Part shown: one piece after another, positions 18,671 to 27,209 of the stretch | Layout of the letters: every line of letters begins with the position of its first letter | How positions within the stretch are numbered: position 1 is the first letter of the stretch | NCBI GenBank assembly: GCA_900317055.1 | Contig: ONFF01000001.1 | Span: 44,259-108,258 of the forward strand | Reading direction: 5' to 3' | DNA length: 64,000 nucleotides | Source: an uncultured Bacteroidales bacterium | GTDB lineage: Bacteria > Bacteroidota > Bacteroidia > Bacteroidales > F082 | The notes under the pieces: model-generated | The model's database searches: none | Told to the model about the DNA's origin: nothing | The model's input: the letters and a program-made list of their open reading frames with translations, nothing else | Position numbers and translations under genes: made by a program

Positions 18671-19684
18671 TTATTTCTGTTTTTGTGCGATTGCTTGGTT
18701 ACAGGTGATAGCGACCAGTTTATACACATCGTCAATCGAGCAGCCACGACTGAGGTCGTTGCAGGGCTTGGCGAGGCCTTGCAGCACAGGGCCGACGGCT
18801 TCGGCTCCTGCCAAACGCTGGACGAGCTTGTAGGCGATGTTACCCACTTCGAGGCAGGGGAACACGAGGGTGTTAGCCTTGCCGGCGACAGGGCTACCTG
18901 GAGCCTTGCTCGAACCCACCGAAGGCACGATGGCGGCATCGGCTTGCAGCTCACCGTCGAGGATGAGGTCGGGACGGCGCTCCTTGGCGATGCGTGTGGC
19001 TTCGATGACTTTATCTACGACTTCATGCTTGGCGCTGCCCTTGGTGGAGAAGCTCAGGATGGCGGTGATGGGGTCGATCTTGGCGATAGCCTTGGCGGTG
19101 TCGGCAGTGCAGATGGCGATTTCGGCCAATTGCTCAGCTGTCGGCATGGGTGTGACGGCACAGTCGGCGAAGACCATGCGGCCGTTGGTGCCGTAGGGGC
19201 ATCCTTCGGGCAGGAACATCGTGAAAGCACCGCTGACGCAGGTCACGCCAGGCACGGTTTTGATGATTTGCAGGGCAGGACGGAGCATGTCGCCCGTGGT
19301 GCTACGGGCACCGCTGACGAGACCGTCGGCCTCACCAGCCTTGACCATCAGGATGCCGAGATACATGAAGTTCTGGGCCAGTTCGTCAGCTTGTTCGGGG
19401 GTCATGCCCTTGGCTTTACGGAGTTCGTAAAGCAAATCTGCATATTTCTGCTTGTCGGGGTTGTTCTTTGGATCGATGATACGGGCCTTGCCGATGTTCT
19501 GGAGACCAAATTCTGCAGTCATTTCCTTGATCTTCTCAGCGGGACCGATGAGGATGATGTCGGCGACACCGTCAGCCAAAAGGCGGTCGGCGGCTTTCAG
19601 GGTACGGGGCTCGTCGCCCTCGGGGAGCACAATGCGCTGCTTGTTAGCTTGGGCATTGGCAATGATTTCTTGCATTAAATCCAT
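18671..19684 (-). CDS. pta: Phosphate acetyltransferase
   Basis: 337 residues, the short class I form without the N-terminal regulatory domain of E. coli Pta. It converts acetyl-CoA and Pi to acetyl phosphate. Motifs: IVLPEGDEPRTLKAADRL, GLVSGARSTTGDMLRPALQIIKT, FADCAVTPMPTAEQLAEIA and VAGKANTLVFPCLEVGNIAYKLVQRLAGAEAVGPVLQG. It is followed by ackA. With nifJ at 49 kb the window holds the whole pyruvate-to-acetate route. Confidence 0.96.
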   Translation of the reverse strand: MDLMQEIIANAQANKQRIVLPEGDEPRTLKAADRLLADGVADIILIGPAEKIKEMTAEFGLQNIGKARIIDPKNNPDKQKYADLLYELRKAKGMTPEQADELAQNFMYLGILMVKAGEADGLVSGARSTTGDMLRPALQIIKTVPGVTCVSGAFTMFLPEGCPYGTNGRMVFADCAVTPMPTAEQLAEIAICTADTAKAIAKIDPITAILSFSTKGSAKHEVVDKVIEATRIAKERRPDLILDGELQADAAIVPSVGSSKAPGSPVAGKANTLVFPCLEVGNIAYKLVQRLAGAEAVGPVLQGLAKPCNDLSRGCSIDDVYKLVAITCNQAIAQKQK

Positions 19685-19745
19685 ATTCAGTTGTTTAATT
19701 GTTGATTGATTATTGTTTAATTGATGATTTCAGAAATTAGACCTG

Positions 19746-19753
19746 CAAAGTTA
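19746..19753 (-). promoter_or_regulatory. -7 promoter box for pta(-ackA)
   Basis: Reverse strand reads TAACTTTG; leader of about 60 nt. Divergent to the box at 19787-19794. Confidence 0.65.
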
Positions 19754-19786
19754 GGAAAACTTTGCCTTGATTTGCAAATAATGCAT

Positions 19787-19794
19787 TATTTTTG
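19787..19794 (+). promoter_or_regulatory. Promoter for the DUF4271 gene
   Basis: TATTTTTG, with TTTG at 19761-19764 as a possible -33 (spacing 22). Confidence 0.65.
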
Positions 19795-19816
19795 CAGCGC
19801 AATTTGAAAGTTATTC

Positions 19817-20638
19817 ATGCCACAATACCCCGACATATTCTATCATCCCTTTGCGCAGACGACTCAAGCCGCTGACACAGTGCAGGCTGTCGATACCATC
19901 GCCTGCGATAGTGTGGTGCCGAGTTTTATCACTTCGGGTTTTGATGGCACGCTGACGCCTTTGGTACGCATGAGCTATGAAATCCTTCAAGGCTGGAATT
20001 TGGCCTTGTTGGGCGTATTGCTGTTGCTCATTGTTCTCAACAAGCAACTCTATCCCCGCCAGTTCCGTCAGGTGCTGTCGGTGCCGGGTGGCGTAGCTCA
20101 CACCAACCAGTTGTTGAGAGAGTGGAATCCTGTGCGCAGTTTCCTTTGCGTTTCGTTCACTATGGGGTACATCCTCCTTATGGCGCTTTTTGTGCAAAAG
20201 AGTTGTGTGGTATTGTCGCATGATGTGCTGTCCTACAATAGTTGGTCGATGTTTTGGACCATTTGTGGTTGTATGACGGGATGGGTGTTACTCCGTTATC
20301 TGATGCTGCATCTTGTCAATTGGCTCTTTGAGACTCGCGATACGGTTGATCGACAAATGTCGGTCCAGTTTTCCATATCCATTTTCACCCTCATCGTGAT
20401 GATGCCAGTCGTACTGCTTTTGATTTATAATCCAACAAAATATTTTGTTTGGATTGGCATTGGTTTATTGGGATTGGCGGCCATTTTCAGGCTGGTTTTG
20501 GGCATTATTGAGACGAGAGTTGCAACAAAATTATCCGCGTTTTATATTTTTTTGTATCTTTGCGCCCTCGAAATCGCACCCGTTGCAACACTCGTGACCG
20601 CAGGCTGGCGATACTTTAGTCAGGGAACTGTTTTTTAA
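19817..20638 (+). CDS. DUF4271 integral membrane protein
   Basis: 273 residues. A polar N terminus (about 1-65) is followed by about six hydrophobic helices: ALLGVLLLLIVLNK, FTMGYILLMALFV, FWTICGCMTGWVLL, FTLIVMMPVVLLLI, IGLLGLAAIFRLVLG and IFLYLCALEIAPVATLV. This matches DUF4271, a membrane family largely confined to Bacteroidota with no settled function, commonly found just upstream of the uroporphyrinogen-III synthase gene, as here. A promoter-like box lies inside its 3' end. Confidence 0.85.
   Translation: MPQYPDIFYHPFAQTTQAADTVQAVDTIACDSVVPSFITSGFDGTLTPLVRMSYEILQGWNLALLGVLLLLIVLNKQLYPRQFRQVLSVPGGVAHTNQLLREWNPVRSFLCVSFTMGYILLMALFVQKSCVVLSHDVLSYNSWSMFWTICGCMTGWVLLRYLMLHLVNWLFETRDTVDRQMSVQFSISIFTLIVMMPVVLLLIYNPTKYFVWIGIGLLGLAAIFRLVLGIIETRVATKLSAFYIFLYLCALEIAPVATLVTAGWRYFSQGTVF
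20555..20562 (+). promoter_or_regulatory. Possible internal promoter box for hemD
   Basis: TATCTTTG lies inside the 3' end of the DUF4271 gene, about 140 nt before hemD, with no clear -33. Confidence 0.35.
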
Positions 20639-20704
20639 TGAGTTATACAACTCGGATGTGGGAATAATTGAGCACTTTTACGTTCATAAAAAGAGTAAAA
20701 AGAG

Positions 20705-21469
20705 ATGAAGATTAAGTCAATCTTGGTGTCACAACCCAAGCCTGCCGACATTTCGAAGACACCCTTTGCCGACATGATGAAGAAATACGGTGTGAACTTC
20801 ACTTTCGAGAAGTTCATCAAGCTCGATGATGTCACGGCAAGTGAGCTTCGTCAAGAACATATCAAACTTCCGGAATATACAGCCATCATCCTCACCAGCC
20901 GCAATGCCATCGACCATTTCTTTAGGGTGGCCAAGGAGATGCGCTACGCTGTTCCTGAAACGCTGAAATATTTCTGCATCAATGAGTCGACAGCTTTTTA
21001 CCTTCAGCGCTATGTGCAATATCGCAAGCGCAAGGTGTTCTACGGCAACCAAACCTTGAACGACCTCATCGACATCATGAAGAAGCACAAGGATGAGAAA
21101 TACCTTTATTGTTGCTCCGACATCAGTTCCGACTCGACCATCGACCTGCTGACCGCCGCTAAGTTGAATTTCACCAAGGCGGTGATGTTCCGCACGGTGC
21201 CCGCCGATTTGAAGGATGTGGTGAAAATCAACGAATATGACATGCTGGTCTTCTTCAGCCCTGCCGGAATCCACTCGCTGAAAGAGAACTTCCCTGATTT
21301 CGAACAGAAAGAGGTCGCCATCGGTGGTTTTGGCGAGGCCACCTGCCAAGCCATCATTGATGCGGGCTTTGAACTCAATTTCCGTGCACCTACCCAGACG
21401 GCTCCTTCAATGACCATGGCCATTGAGGAATACATCGCCGCCGAGTATAAGAAGAGCAAGAAGAAATAA
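20705..21469 (+). CDS. hemD: Uroporphyrinogen-III synthase family protein
   Basis: 254 residues of the HemD fold (two Rossmann-like halves). The enzyme closes and inverts ring D of hydroxymethylbilane. Seen: ILVSQPKPAD, TAIILTSRNAIDHFFRVA (first domain crossing), YCCSDISSDSTIDLL, AVMFRTVPADL and MLVFFSPAGIHSLKENFPDF near the cleft, then GEATCQAIIDAGF. HemD sequences diverge strongly, so the call rests on the motif order and on the DUF4271-hemD-rnpA order common in Bacteroidota. rnpA follows after 28 nt. Confidence 0.85.
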   Translation: MKIKSILVSQPKPADISKTPFADMMKKYGVNFTFEKFIKLDDVTASELRQEHIKLPEYTAIILTSRNAIDHFFRVAKEMRYAVPETLKYFCINESTAFYLQRYVQYRKRKVFYGNQTLNDLIDIMKKHKDEKYLYCCSDISSDSTIDLLTAAKLNFTKAVMFRTVPADLKDVVKINEYDMLVFFSPAGIHSLKENFPDFEQKEVAIGGFGEATCQAIIDAGFELNFRAPTQTAPSMTMAIEEYIAAEYKKSKKK

Positions 21470-21497
21470 ACACCTGTCTTCCAAAGCGTTTTAACCA

Positions 21498-21932
21498 ATG
21501 ACGGCTACGGAGAGACTCCCGAAATACGAAAGGATCTGTAAGGAAAACGACATTCAGGCGCTTTTCGATAAGGGTCATGGCTTCAGCGTGTATCCTTATC
21601 GTGTTGTCTTTCTGTTTCGACACGACGAGAATCATCCGGTCACTGTCCGGTTATTGGTTTCGGTTTCGAAGAAACGCTTTCACCACGCCGTCAAGCGGAA
21701 CCGAGTGAAACGGTTAATCCGCGAGTCGTGGCGCCGCAACAAGGCTGCGCTTTACGAAATCTGTGAAAAAGATAATATTTCCTTGGATGTAGCGTTAGTC
21801 TATACGGCTACGGTCATCCACAGCTACGAAGAGATGTTAGCCAAGACGAAGAAAGCTGTTAACGAGCTGATTATCAAATATAATTCAACTAAGCTCAACA
21901 ACCATGAGACGCATCGCCCAACTGCCGGCTAA
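21498..21932 (+). CDS. rnpA: Ribonuclease P protein component
   Basis: 144 residues, basic. The protein subunit of RNase P, which helps the RNA subunit bind pre-tRNA leaders. The diagnostic RNR helix is [20 protein letters not shown] followed by IRESWR. The N-terminal part [32 protein letters not shown] is typical of the Bacteroidota form. Its last 29 nt overlap yidD, the usual pairing. Confidence 0.95.
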   Translation: MTATERLPKYERICKENDIQALFDKGHGFSVYPYRVVFLFRHDENHPVTVRLLVSVSKKRFHHAVKRNRVKRLIRESWRRNKAALYEICEKDNISLDVALVYTATVIHSYEEMLAKTKKAVNELIIKYNSTKLNNHETHRPTAG

Positions 21933-22134
21933 GTTCCTGATTCTCTTGATTCGGATCTATCAGGTGACGCTGTCGCCCTTCATTGGAAAGAGTTGCCGCT
22001 ACATACCCACCTGTTCCAACTACGGCATCGAGGCGATTCAGAAATATGGCTTCTTCAAAGGTGGCTGGCTCACCTTCAAGCGTGTCCTCTCCTGCAACCC
22101 GTGGGGGGGCAGTGGATACGACCCAGTGCCTTAG
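21904..22134 (+). CDS. yidD: Membrane protein insertion efficiency factor YidD
   Basis: 76 residues. The signature is complete: [31 protein letters not shown] (split across residues 11-41), then [30 protein letters not shown]. The conserved Cys residues and the CNP..GG.DPVP end are intact. It assists YidC/Sec-dependent membrane insertion. It overlaps rnpA by 29 nt, so the two are translated from one mRNA. Confidence 0.95.
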   Translation: MRRIAQLPAKFLILLIRIYQVTLSPFIGKSCRYIPTCSNYGIEAIQKYGFFKGGWLTFKRVLSCNPWGGSGYDPVP

Positions 22135-22207
22135 CCCGTCCCGAGGGACGATACTTTATTAACCCGATGCAAGCCCAGCGCAGTTTCGGGGCAAAACAAC
22201 AAGCAAA

Positions 22208-23857
22208 ATGAAAAGAATAACAACCACCCTAATCCTCACCCTGTGCCTCTCCCTGAGCCTAGTCGCCCAAGAGAAACAGAACAACTTCGAAATCGCCAAG
22301 AGCCTCGACATCTATAACAGCCTCCTGCGCGAGCTCAACCTCAATTATGTCGACGAAATCAATCCGGGCGAACTCAACGAGGCCGCCATCAAGGCCATGC
22401 TTGATGGCCTCGACCCATATACGGTCTTCATCCCTGAGTCTGACATCGAGAACGCCAAGTTCATGACCACAGGCGAGTACGGTGGCATCGGCGCTGTCAT
22501 CCAATATGACGGTGAGTTCACGAGAATCTCCGAACCTTATTACGGCTGGCCGGCTCAAAAAGCAGGCATCATCGCTGGCGATATCATTCTCGAGGTGAAT
22601 GGCGTGGACTGCAAAAAGAAGAACACCCAGGAAGTTAGTGACCTGCTGAAGGGACAGCCTGGCACTGAAGTGACAATGAAACTTAAGCGTTACGGTCAAG
22701 AGAAGCCATTGGAGATCAAACTGAAGCGCGAAAAAGTGAAAATCGACAACATACCTTATTATAAGGTGTTCGATAATGGTGTCGCTTATCTCTCACTGAG
22801 TGGTTTTACTCGCGATGCGGCTAGAGAGTTGAAGGAGAAGTTCATGGAGATGCGCAAAGATCGCCAGCTGAAAGGTTTCATCCTTGACTTGCGCGGCAAT
22901 GGAGGCGGTCTGATGAATGAGGCAGTCGACATTGTCAACTTATTCATTCCCAAAGGCAAAGCTGTCGTTTCGATGAAGGGTAAGGCTGCCAATGCCAACA
23001 GTATGCACCCCACTACCAACGACCCTGTCGACCTTGAGATTCCTTTGGCCATCCTTGTCGATGGCAACAGTGCTTCGGCCAGTGAAATTGTGGCAGGTGC
23101 TATCCAGGATTATGACCGTGGTGTCATCATCGGTCAAAGGACATTCGGTAAAGGATTGGTGCAGAATATCTTGCCTCTGAGCTACAATACGCAGATGAAA
23201 GTCACGGTGGCGCATTATTACATCCCGAGCGGGCGCTGCATTCAGGAAATCGACTATTCGCACAAGAAAGACACCACCCAAATGAAGAAAGACACCCTTG
23301 GCAAAGCCTTCAAGACCATGGGCGGTCGCACAGTCTATGAAGGTCACGGCATTACCCCTGATGTGAAAGTCGACCGCGACCCCTATGCTACAGTGACGGC
23401 CTATCTCTATGCCAAAAACTACATCTTCGACTATGCCAATAAGTACTACAGCGAGCATAAGAGCATCGATTCCGCCGACCGCTTCCAGATTGATGAAGCC
23501 ACCTATCAGGACTTTATGAAGTTTGTGAAAGACAAGAAGTTCAGCTATACCACTGAGAGCGAGAAAGCTATTGCGAAGTTGAAGAAGACTGCAAAGGATG
23601 AGGGGTATCTCGACAAGATTCAGCCTCAGATTGACCTTTTGGAGAAGAACCTCGCCGCCGAGAAGGACAAAGACCTCCTTAGCAACCGCAAGGACATTGA
23701 GGAGTTGCTGCGTTCGGAGATTGTGGGGCGTTACTATTATCAAAAGGGTCGTATCGTCACCTCGTTGAACGACGATCCCGACCTGAAACGCGCTTTTGAA
23801 ATCTTGCTTAACACTAACGGCAAAGACGAATACCACACCATCCTGAGTGGCAAGTGA
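22208..23857 (+). CDS. ctpA: S41 family C-terminal processing protease
   Basis: 549 residues. Signal peptide about 1-20 (..LSLSLVAQ). Cap helices come first, then a PDZ domain (about 90-165, GGIGAVIQY..AGIIAGDIILEVNG). The catalytic domain has LDLRGNGGGLMNEAV, Ser290 in NSASASEIVAGA and Lys315 in RTFGKGLVQ; the 25-residue spacing of this Ser-Lys dyad equals that of Tsp and CtpB. A helical C-terminal extension (about 420-549) follows. A periplasmic protease that trims protein C termini. The next gene overlaps its stop by 1 nt. Confidence 0.93.
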   Translation: MKRITTTLILTLCLSLSLVAQEKQNNFEIAKSLDIYNSLLRELNLNYVDEINPGELNEAAIKAMLDGLDPYTVFIPESDIENAKFMTTGEYGGIGAVIQYDGEFTRISEPYYGWPAQKAGIIAGDIILEVNGVDCKKKNTQEVSDLLKGQPGTEVTMKLKRYGQEKPLEIKLKREKVKIDNIPYYKVFDNGVAYLSLSGFTRDAARELKEKFMEMRKDRQLKGFILDLRGNGGGLMNEAVDIVNLFIPKGKAVVSMKGKAANANSMHPTTNDPVDLEIPLAILVDGNSASASEIVAGAIQDYDRGVIIGQRTFGKGLVQNILPLSYNTQMKVTVAHYYIPSGRCIQEIDYSHKKDTTQMKKDTLGKAFKTMGGRTVYEGHGITPDVKVDRDPYATVTAYLYAKNYIFDYANKYYSEHKSIDSADRFQIDEATYQDFMKFVKDKKFSYTTESEKAIAKLKKTAKDEGYLDKIQPQIDLLEKNLAAEKDKDLLSNRKDIEELLRSEIVGRYYYQKGRIVTSLNDDPDLKRAFEILLNTNGKDEYHTILSGK

Positions 23858-25485
23858 TGACCTCAAAGGCTTCCATACGACCCTATCTGAACCAAGCCTA
23901 TCTTTTGGGTTTGCTGATGGTGGCGGTGGGACTCACGCTGTCGCCCTTCTTGATGGGCATGTCGCAGTTTTGGCTTGTCATCGTCTGGTTCGTTGATGCC
24001 CTTACTCCCCCTTTTAAGGGGGCCGGGGGGATTAAAACAAAACTTTCCCGCTTCTTCCACAACAAAGCCGCCGTCCTCCTGGTTGCTTTCTACCTCATGC
24101 ATGTTGTTGGTCTGCTCTGGACTTCCGATTTCCAGTATGCCCTGAAAGATCTTCGTGTAAAGTTGCCCATTTTGGTCATGCCTTTTGTGCTGTCGAGCAT
24201 GAAACCGCTTGACCGCAAGCGTTTCAACATAGTAATGCTCATCTATGTGCTTTCGGTGTTTATCGCCACGCAGTTCAGTTTCATCCGTTACATGCAGCAT
24301 AACTATGAGGATATCCGCGAGATTTCCCATTTCATCAGCCACATTCGCTTTTGTCTCAACATTGTCTTCTGCATCGCCATTATTGGGTGGTATCTTTATA
24401 ATCGGGCAGTAAAGTCTCCAGTTCCAGCCTTTGGTGTTAAAAGAGCCATTGACCGTTTCTTGCAATGGTTCCTTCTGCTATGGTTCATCTATCAAATCTA
24501 CATCTTTGAATCCTTGTCAGGCTATGTTATTCTGGCAGCTGTTGTCATCGCTTCAGCTGTGTATGCCTTCCTGCAATGGAAAAAGGGTAGGGGATGGCGC
24601 ATTGCCATTGGACTCTTTGCTGTCGGTGCAATAGCGGCTGTTGTGGCAGTAGTGATGTCTGTCGTCAAACCTTTGATAGAGGTGAAACCTGTGGATTTCA
24701 GCACTTTGGAGAAGAAAACCGCTCAAGGCAACTATTATTGGCACGATACGATTTGCTTTCCTATAGAGGATGGCAAGTATGTGGGGCTGTATTTCAATCG
24801 TAACGAATTGCGTGAGGCATGGTCTATGCGCAGCAACATGCCTTTTGAAGGTACAACGACAAACGGAGAGAACCTTGAGACAACCTTGGCGCGTTATCTT
24901 ACCTCCAAAGACCTTCGCAAGGATGCCGAAGGCGTAATGGCTTTGACCGACGAAGATATCCATAACATTGAGCAGGGTGTGGCCAACTACAACAATTGGA
25001 AGCATCCCGGCTTGCGGGCGCGCCTTTCTTCGACCTTGTTCGAATACAACCTCTATCGTCGTTACAACAATCCGAATGGCGGCTCGCTTTCGCAAAGGAT
25101 TGAATTCACTAAGGCTTCATTCCATATCATCGGGCAGCATCCCTGGTTCGGTGTGGGTACGGGTGATGTGCCGCAGGCTTTTGCCCAGACCTATGACGAG
25201 ATTCAATCCCCGTTGAAAGAGGAATTCCGTTTCCGTGCTCACAATCAATATCTTGCCATTGCAGTGGCTTTCGGCCTTGTGGGCTTGGCATTTTTCTTGT
25301 TTGTCCTGCTCTATCCTTGGTTTGCGTCGAAACGGAATCACACCTATTTGTATATGGTGTTTCTCGTCATCATCTTGCTTTCGATGTTTCCCGAGGACAC
25401 TTTGGAGACTCAAGCTGGTGCCACCTTGTTTGCCTTTTTTGTTTCCTTGCTGCTATTTGTCAGCCCTGCTTCCCGTCAGAAATAG
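23857..25485 (+). CDS. O-antigen ligase/polymerase family membrane protein with an in-frame repeat insertion
   Basis: 542 residues. About ten hydrophobic helices and a large periplasmic loop (about 280-430), ending in the Wzy/WaaL pattern (IIGQHPWFGVGTGDVPQAF, then RAHNQYLAIAVAFGLVGLAFF). It ligates or polymerises O-antigen units at the periplasmic face. The ATG at 23857 overlaps the ctpA stop (TGATG). Odd: residues about 48-62 (LTPPFKGAGGIKTK) are the translation of a C5/G5 hairpin repeat inserted in frame, found also between thiL and uvrC. The insert falls in a loop between two helices, so the protein may still work. Ligase versus polymerase cannot be decided. Confidence 0.85.
   Translation: MTSKASIRPYLNQAYLLGLLMVAVGLTLSPFLMGMSQFWLVIVWFVDALTPPFKGAGGIKTKLSRFFHNKAAVLLVAFYLMHVVGLLWTSDFQYALKDLRVKLPILVMPFVLSSMKPLDRKRFNIVMLIYVLSVFIATQFSFIRYMQHNYEDIREISHFISHIRFCLNIVFCIAIIGWYLYNRAVKSPVPAFGVKRAIDRFLQWFLLLWFIYQIYIFESLSGYVILAAVVIASAVYAFLQWKKGRGWRIAIGLFAVGAIAAVVAVVMSVVKPLIEVKPVDFSTLEKKTAQGNYYWHDTICFPIEDGKYVGLYFNRNELREAWSMRSNMPFEGTTTNGENLETTLARYLTSKDLRKDAEGVMALTDEDIHNIEQGVANYNNWKHPGLRARLSSTLFEYNLYRRYNNPNGGSLSQRIEFTKASFHIIGQHPWFGVGTGDVPQAFAQTYDEIQSPLKEEFRFRAHNQYLAIAVAFGLVGLAFFLFVLLYPWFASKRNHTYLYMVFLVIILLSMFPEDTLETQAGATLFAFFVSLLLFVSPASRQK
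24001..24042. repeat. C5/G5 hairpin repeat, half copy inside a gene
   Basis: ACTCCCCCTTTTAAGGGGGCC then GGGGGGATTAAAACAAA closely matches the right half of the element at 32086-32176. It lies in frame within the O-antigen ligase gene. Confidence 0.85.
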
Positions 25486-25606
25486 ATTCCCTTCGGGAAT
25501 GGCGTAAATAATTCTGTGTTTTGCGGCGGCAGGATAAGCTTACGCATTGTAAACGAAAAAAGCCGCCGCTAATTAAAAACTTTCTATTCCATTCCCGAAG
25601 GGAATC
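25485..25606. repeat. Nested palindromic repeat, GATTCCC family, copy 3
   Basis: The first G is the last base of the O-antigen ligase stop codon (TAG|ATTCCC). Outer arms GATTCCCTTCGGGAATGG / CCATTCCCGAAGGGAATC; inner arms GCGGCGGC (25523-25530) / GCCGCCGC (25562-25569). Confidence 0.85.
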
Positions 25607-25678
25607 CCTTTGGAACAACTATCTATGAGAGATTGTTGTAAGATTAGCATTAAGATTCAATAATTCAAAAGTTTTCTA

Positions 25679-25686
25679 TATCTTTG
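25679..25686 (+). promoter_or_regulatory. -7 promoter box for cdd
   Basis: TATCTTTG, about 20 nt before the ATG at 25707. Confidence 0.65.
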
Positions 25687-25706
25687 CGGCAACAATACCA
25701 ACAATC

Positions 25707-26189
25707 ATGAGGAAAGAACAATTTGTCTGCCCCTATGAGGTATATGACACAATGGAAGAGTTGCCGCAGCAGGATGCTGAATTGATGCGTCGTGCCCACG
25801 AGGCGGCTCGTAATGCATACGCGCCCTATTCCAAGTTCAATGTGGGTGCCGCCTTACGATTGGCCAATGGAGCCGTCGTGTTGGGTAATAATGTCGAAAA
25901 TGCAGCCTATCCCAGTGGTCTCTGTGCCGAGAGGGTGGCGATGTTTGCTGCTATGGCACAATATCCAGGCGTTCCTTTTGAGGCTTTGGCGGTGACGGCG
26001 TGGTCGGCTTCCAAGAGTATCGAGGAACCTGTCGCCCCTTGCGGGGCTTGTCGCCAGGTGATGGTAGAGGTGGAGCAGGTGTCGAAACAGCCTCTGCGCG
26101 TACTTTGCCAAGGCGACACAGGACCCATCATGGTCTTCGACGGCGTTGAGTCGCTGATGCCGTTCATCTTCTTGGACAAGTTCCTTTAA
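25707..26189 (+). CDS. cdd: Cytidine deaminase
   Basis: 160 residues, the small homotetrameric type. It deaminates cytidine and deoxycytidine to uridine in pyrimidine salvage. The zinc site is complete: CAERVAMF (Cys ligand, with Glu as proton shuttle) and PCGACRQVM (two Cys ligands). YAPYSKFNVGAAL and GNNVENAAYPSGL are the substrate-binding blocks. Its stop overlaps by 4 nt the stop of the convergent CPBP protease gene. Confidence 0.96.
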   Translation: MRKEQFVCPYEVYDTMEELPQQDAELMRRAHEAARNAYAPYSKFNVGAALRLANGAVVLGNNVENAAYPSGLCAERVAMFAAMAQYPGVPFEALAVTAWSASKSIEEPVAPCGACRQVMVEVEQVSKQPLRVLCQGDTGPIMVFDGVESLMPFIFLDKFL

Positions 26190-27082
26190 TCGTTTTCTGT
26201 AGGAGGAACTATGGGAGCAGCCTCGACGGGTCGCTTGGGCTGAGCCTTTTTCCAACTCCATACGATGAGTCCAATCGTAATCATCGCGCTCACCGCGATA
26301 ATCAAAACATTTTGAGTTTCCCCAAAACTCTCTGCGTCTTCAAGCATCCCTATGTTGTCTAGGTAATAGAGGACAACGGTCGCACCATTGTTGACAAAGT
26401 GCATCAACATACTGGTCCATAGCGAGTTGGTGATGTAGAACATATATCCTAACAACATTCCGAGAAACATTCTGGGCAAGAATCCGTAGAACTGGAAATG
26501 GATAAAGGAGAAGATGGCCGCCGAAAGGATGATGGCGACATGCGGGTTCATCTTTCGCGTCAGCGACTGCTGCAATACGCCTCTGAATGTCAGTTCTTCA
26601 CCCACGGCAGGTATCAATGCAATGATGACCAAGTTGAACAGCATTCCGCAGAAGGTGGTGACATTCAGCATTTTTTCGGTAGCGGCTTGTGCCGTCTCTT
26701 CCAAGGCTTTCATATACTCCTCAAGCTTGGCAAAAGCGCCCCCAAGGTTCATGCTTTCGTTCCAAGTGGTCAGGCTGGTGGTGACGGGTATGGAAACGAA
26801 CATTACGGCCACACCTATTAATATAAGCCACCACGGCGGCGTGAGTTTGCGGAGACCCAAGTCGTGCATTTGATGCTCCTTGCGTGTGATGAAATAATAC
26901 ACGATGGGCGGCACCACGAACATGAAAATGGAACTGATGCCTTGACCGATTTTCATTCCTGTATCGCCTACAAAAATGAATATGGCTGATGCTGCAACTC
27001 CTATCAGGCCGCTAATCAATAAGATAACCAAAAAGAGGAGAATTCTTACCATTCCCGAAGATTGTTTCAAGTTGTCTGTCAT
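26186..27082 (-). CDS. CPBP family intramembrane glutamic protease
   Basis: 298 residues with about seven to eight membrane helices. The Rce1/CAAX-protease (ABI) motifs are complete: EELTFRG (E162, E163, R167), FIHF with H195 and HFVNN with H228 and N231. The family includes prenyl-protein and immunity or anchoring proteases; the substrate here is unknown. Start: the ATG at 27082; the longer open frame to 27217 crosses the promoter box and a repeat. Convergent with cdd (4-nt overlap) and divergent from dusB. Confidence 0.9.
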   Translation of the reverse strand: MTDNLKQSSGMVRILLFLVILLISGLIGVAASAIFIFVGDTGMKIGQGISSIFMFVVPPIVYYFITRKEHQMHDLGLRKLTPPWWLILIGVAVMFVSIPVTTSLTTWNESMNLGGAFAKLEEYMKALEETAQAATEKMLNVTTFCGMLFNLVIIALIPAVGEELTFRGVLQQSLTRKMNPHVAIILSAAIFSFIHFQFYGFLPRMFLGMLLGYMFYITNSLWTSMLMHFVNNGATVVLYYLDNIGMLEDAESFGETQNVLIIAVSAMITIGLIVWSWKKAQPKRPVEAAPIVPPTEND

Positions 27083-27100
27083 AAGCAGTTTATTTTGCTG

Positions 27101-27108
27101 CAAAGATA
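27101..27108 (-). promoter_or_regulatory. -7 promoter box for the CPBP gene
   Basis: Reverse strand reads TATCTTTG, 18 nt upstream of the ATG at 27082. Confidence 0.65.
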
Positions 27109-27117
27109 CACTTTTTG

Positions 27118-27125
27118 TAATTTTG
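27118..27125 (+). promoter_or_regulatory. -7 promoter box for dusB
   Basis: TAATTTTG, only 9 bp from the divergent CPBP box. The leader of about 80 nt contains an imperfect GGCCCCTGAG..CGAAGGGCC inverted repeat (27141-27188). Confidence 0.5.
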
Positions 27126-27140
27126 CAACGAAAAAGCAAA

Positions 27141-27188
27141 GGCCCCTGAGCCCGAGGTTGCTGAGCAAAGTCGAAGCATCGAAGGGCC
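27141..27188. repeat. Imperfect inverted repeat (GGCCCCTGAG..CGAAGGGCC)
   Basis: Ends GGCCC and GGGCC pair, with partly pairing CTGAG/GCTGAGC text between them. It resembles the CCTTCGAC..GCTCAGG type of dispersed repeat. It is seen once here and lies in the dusB leader. Confidence 0.4.
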
Positions 27189-27209
27189 GATTTAAATAGA
27201 AATATCTCA

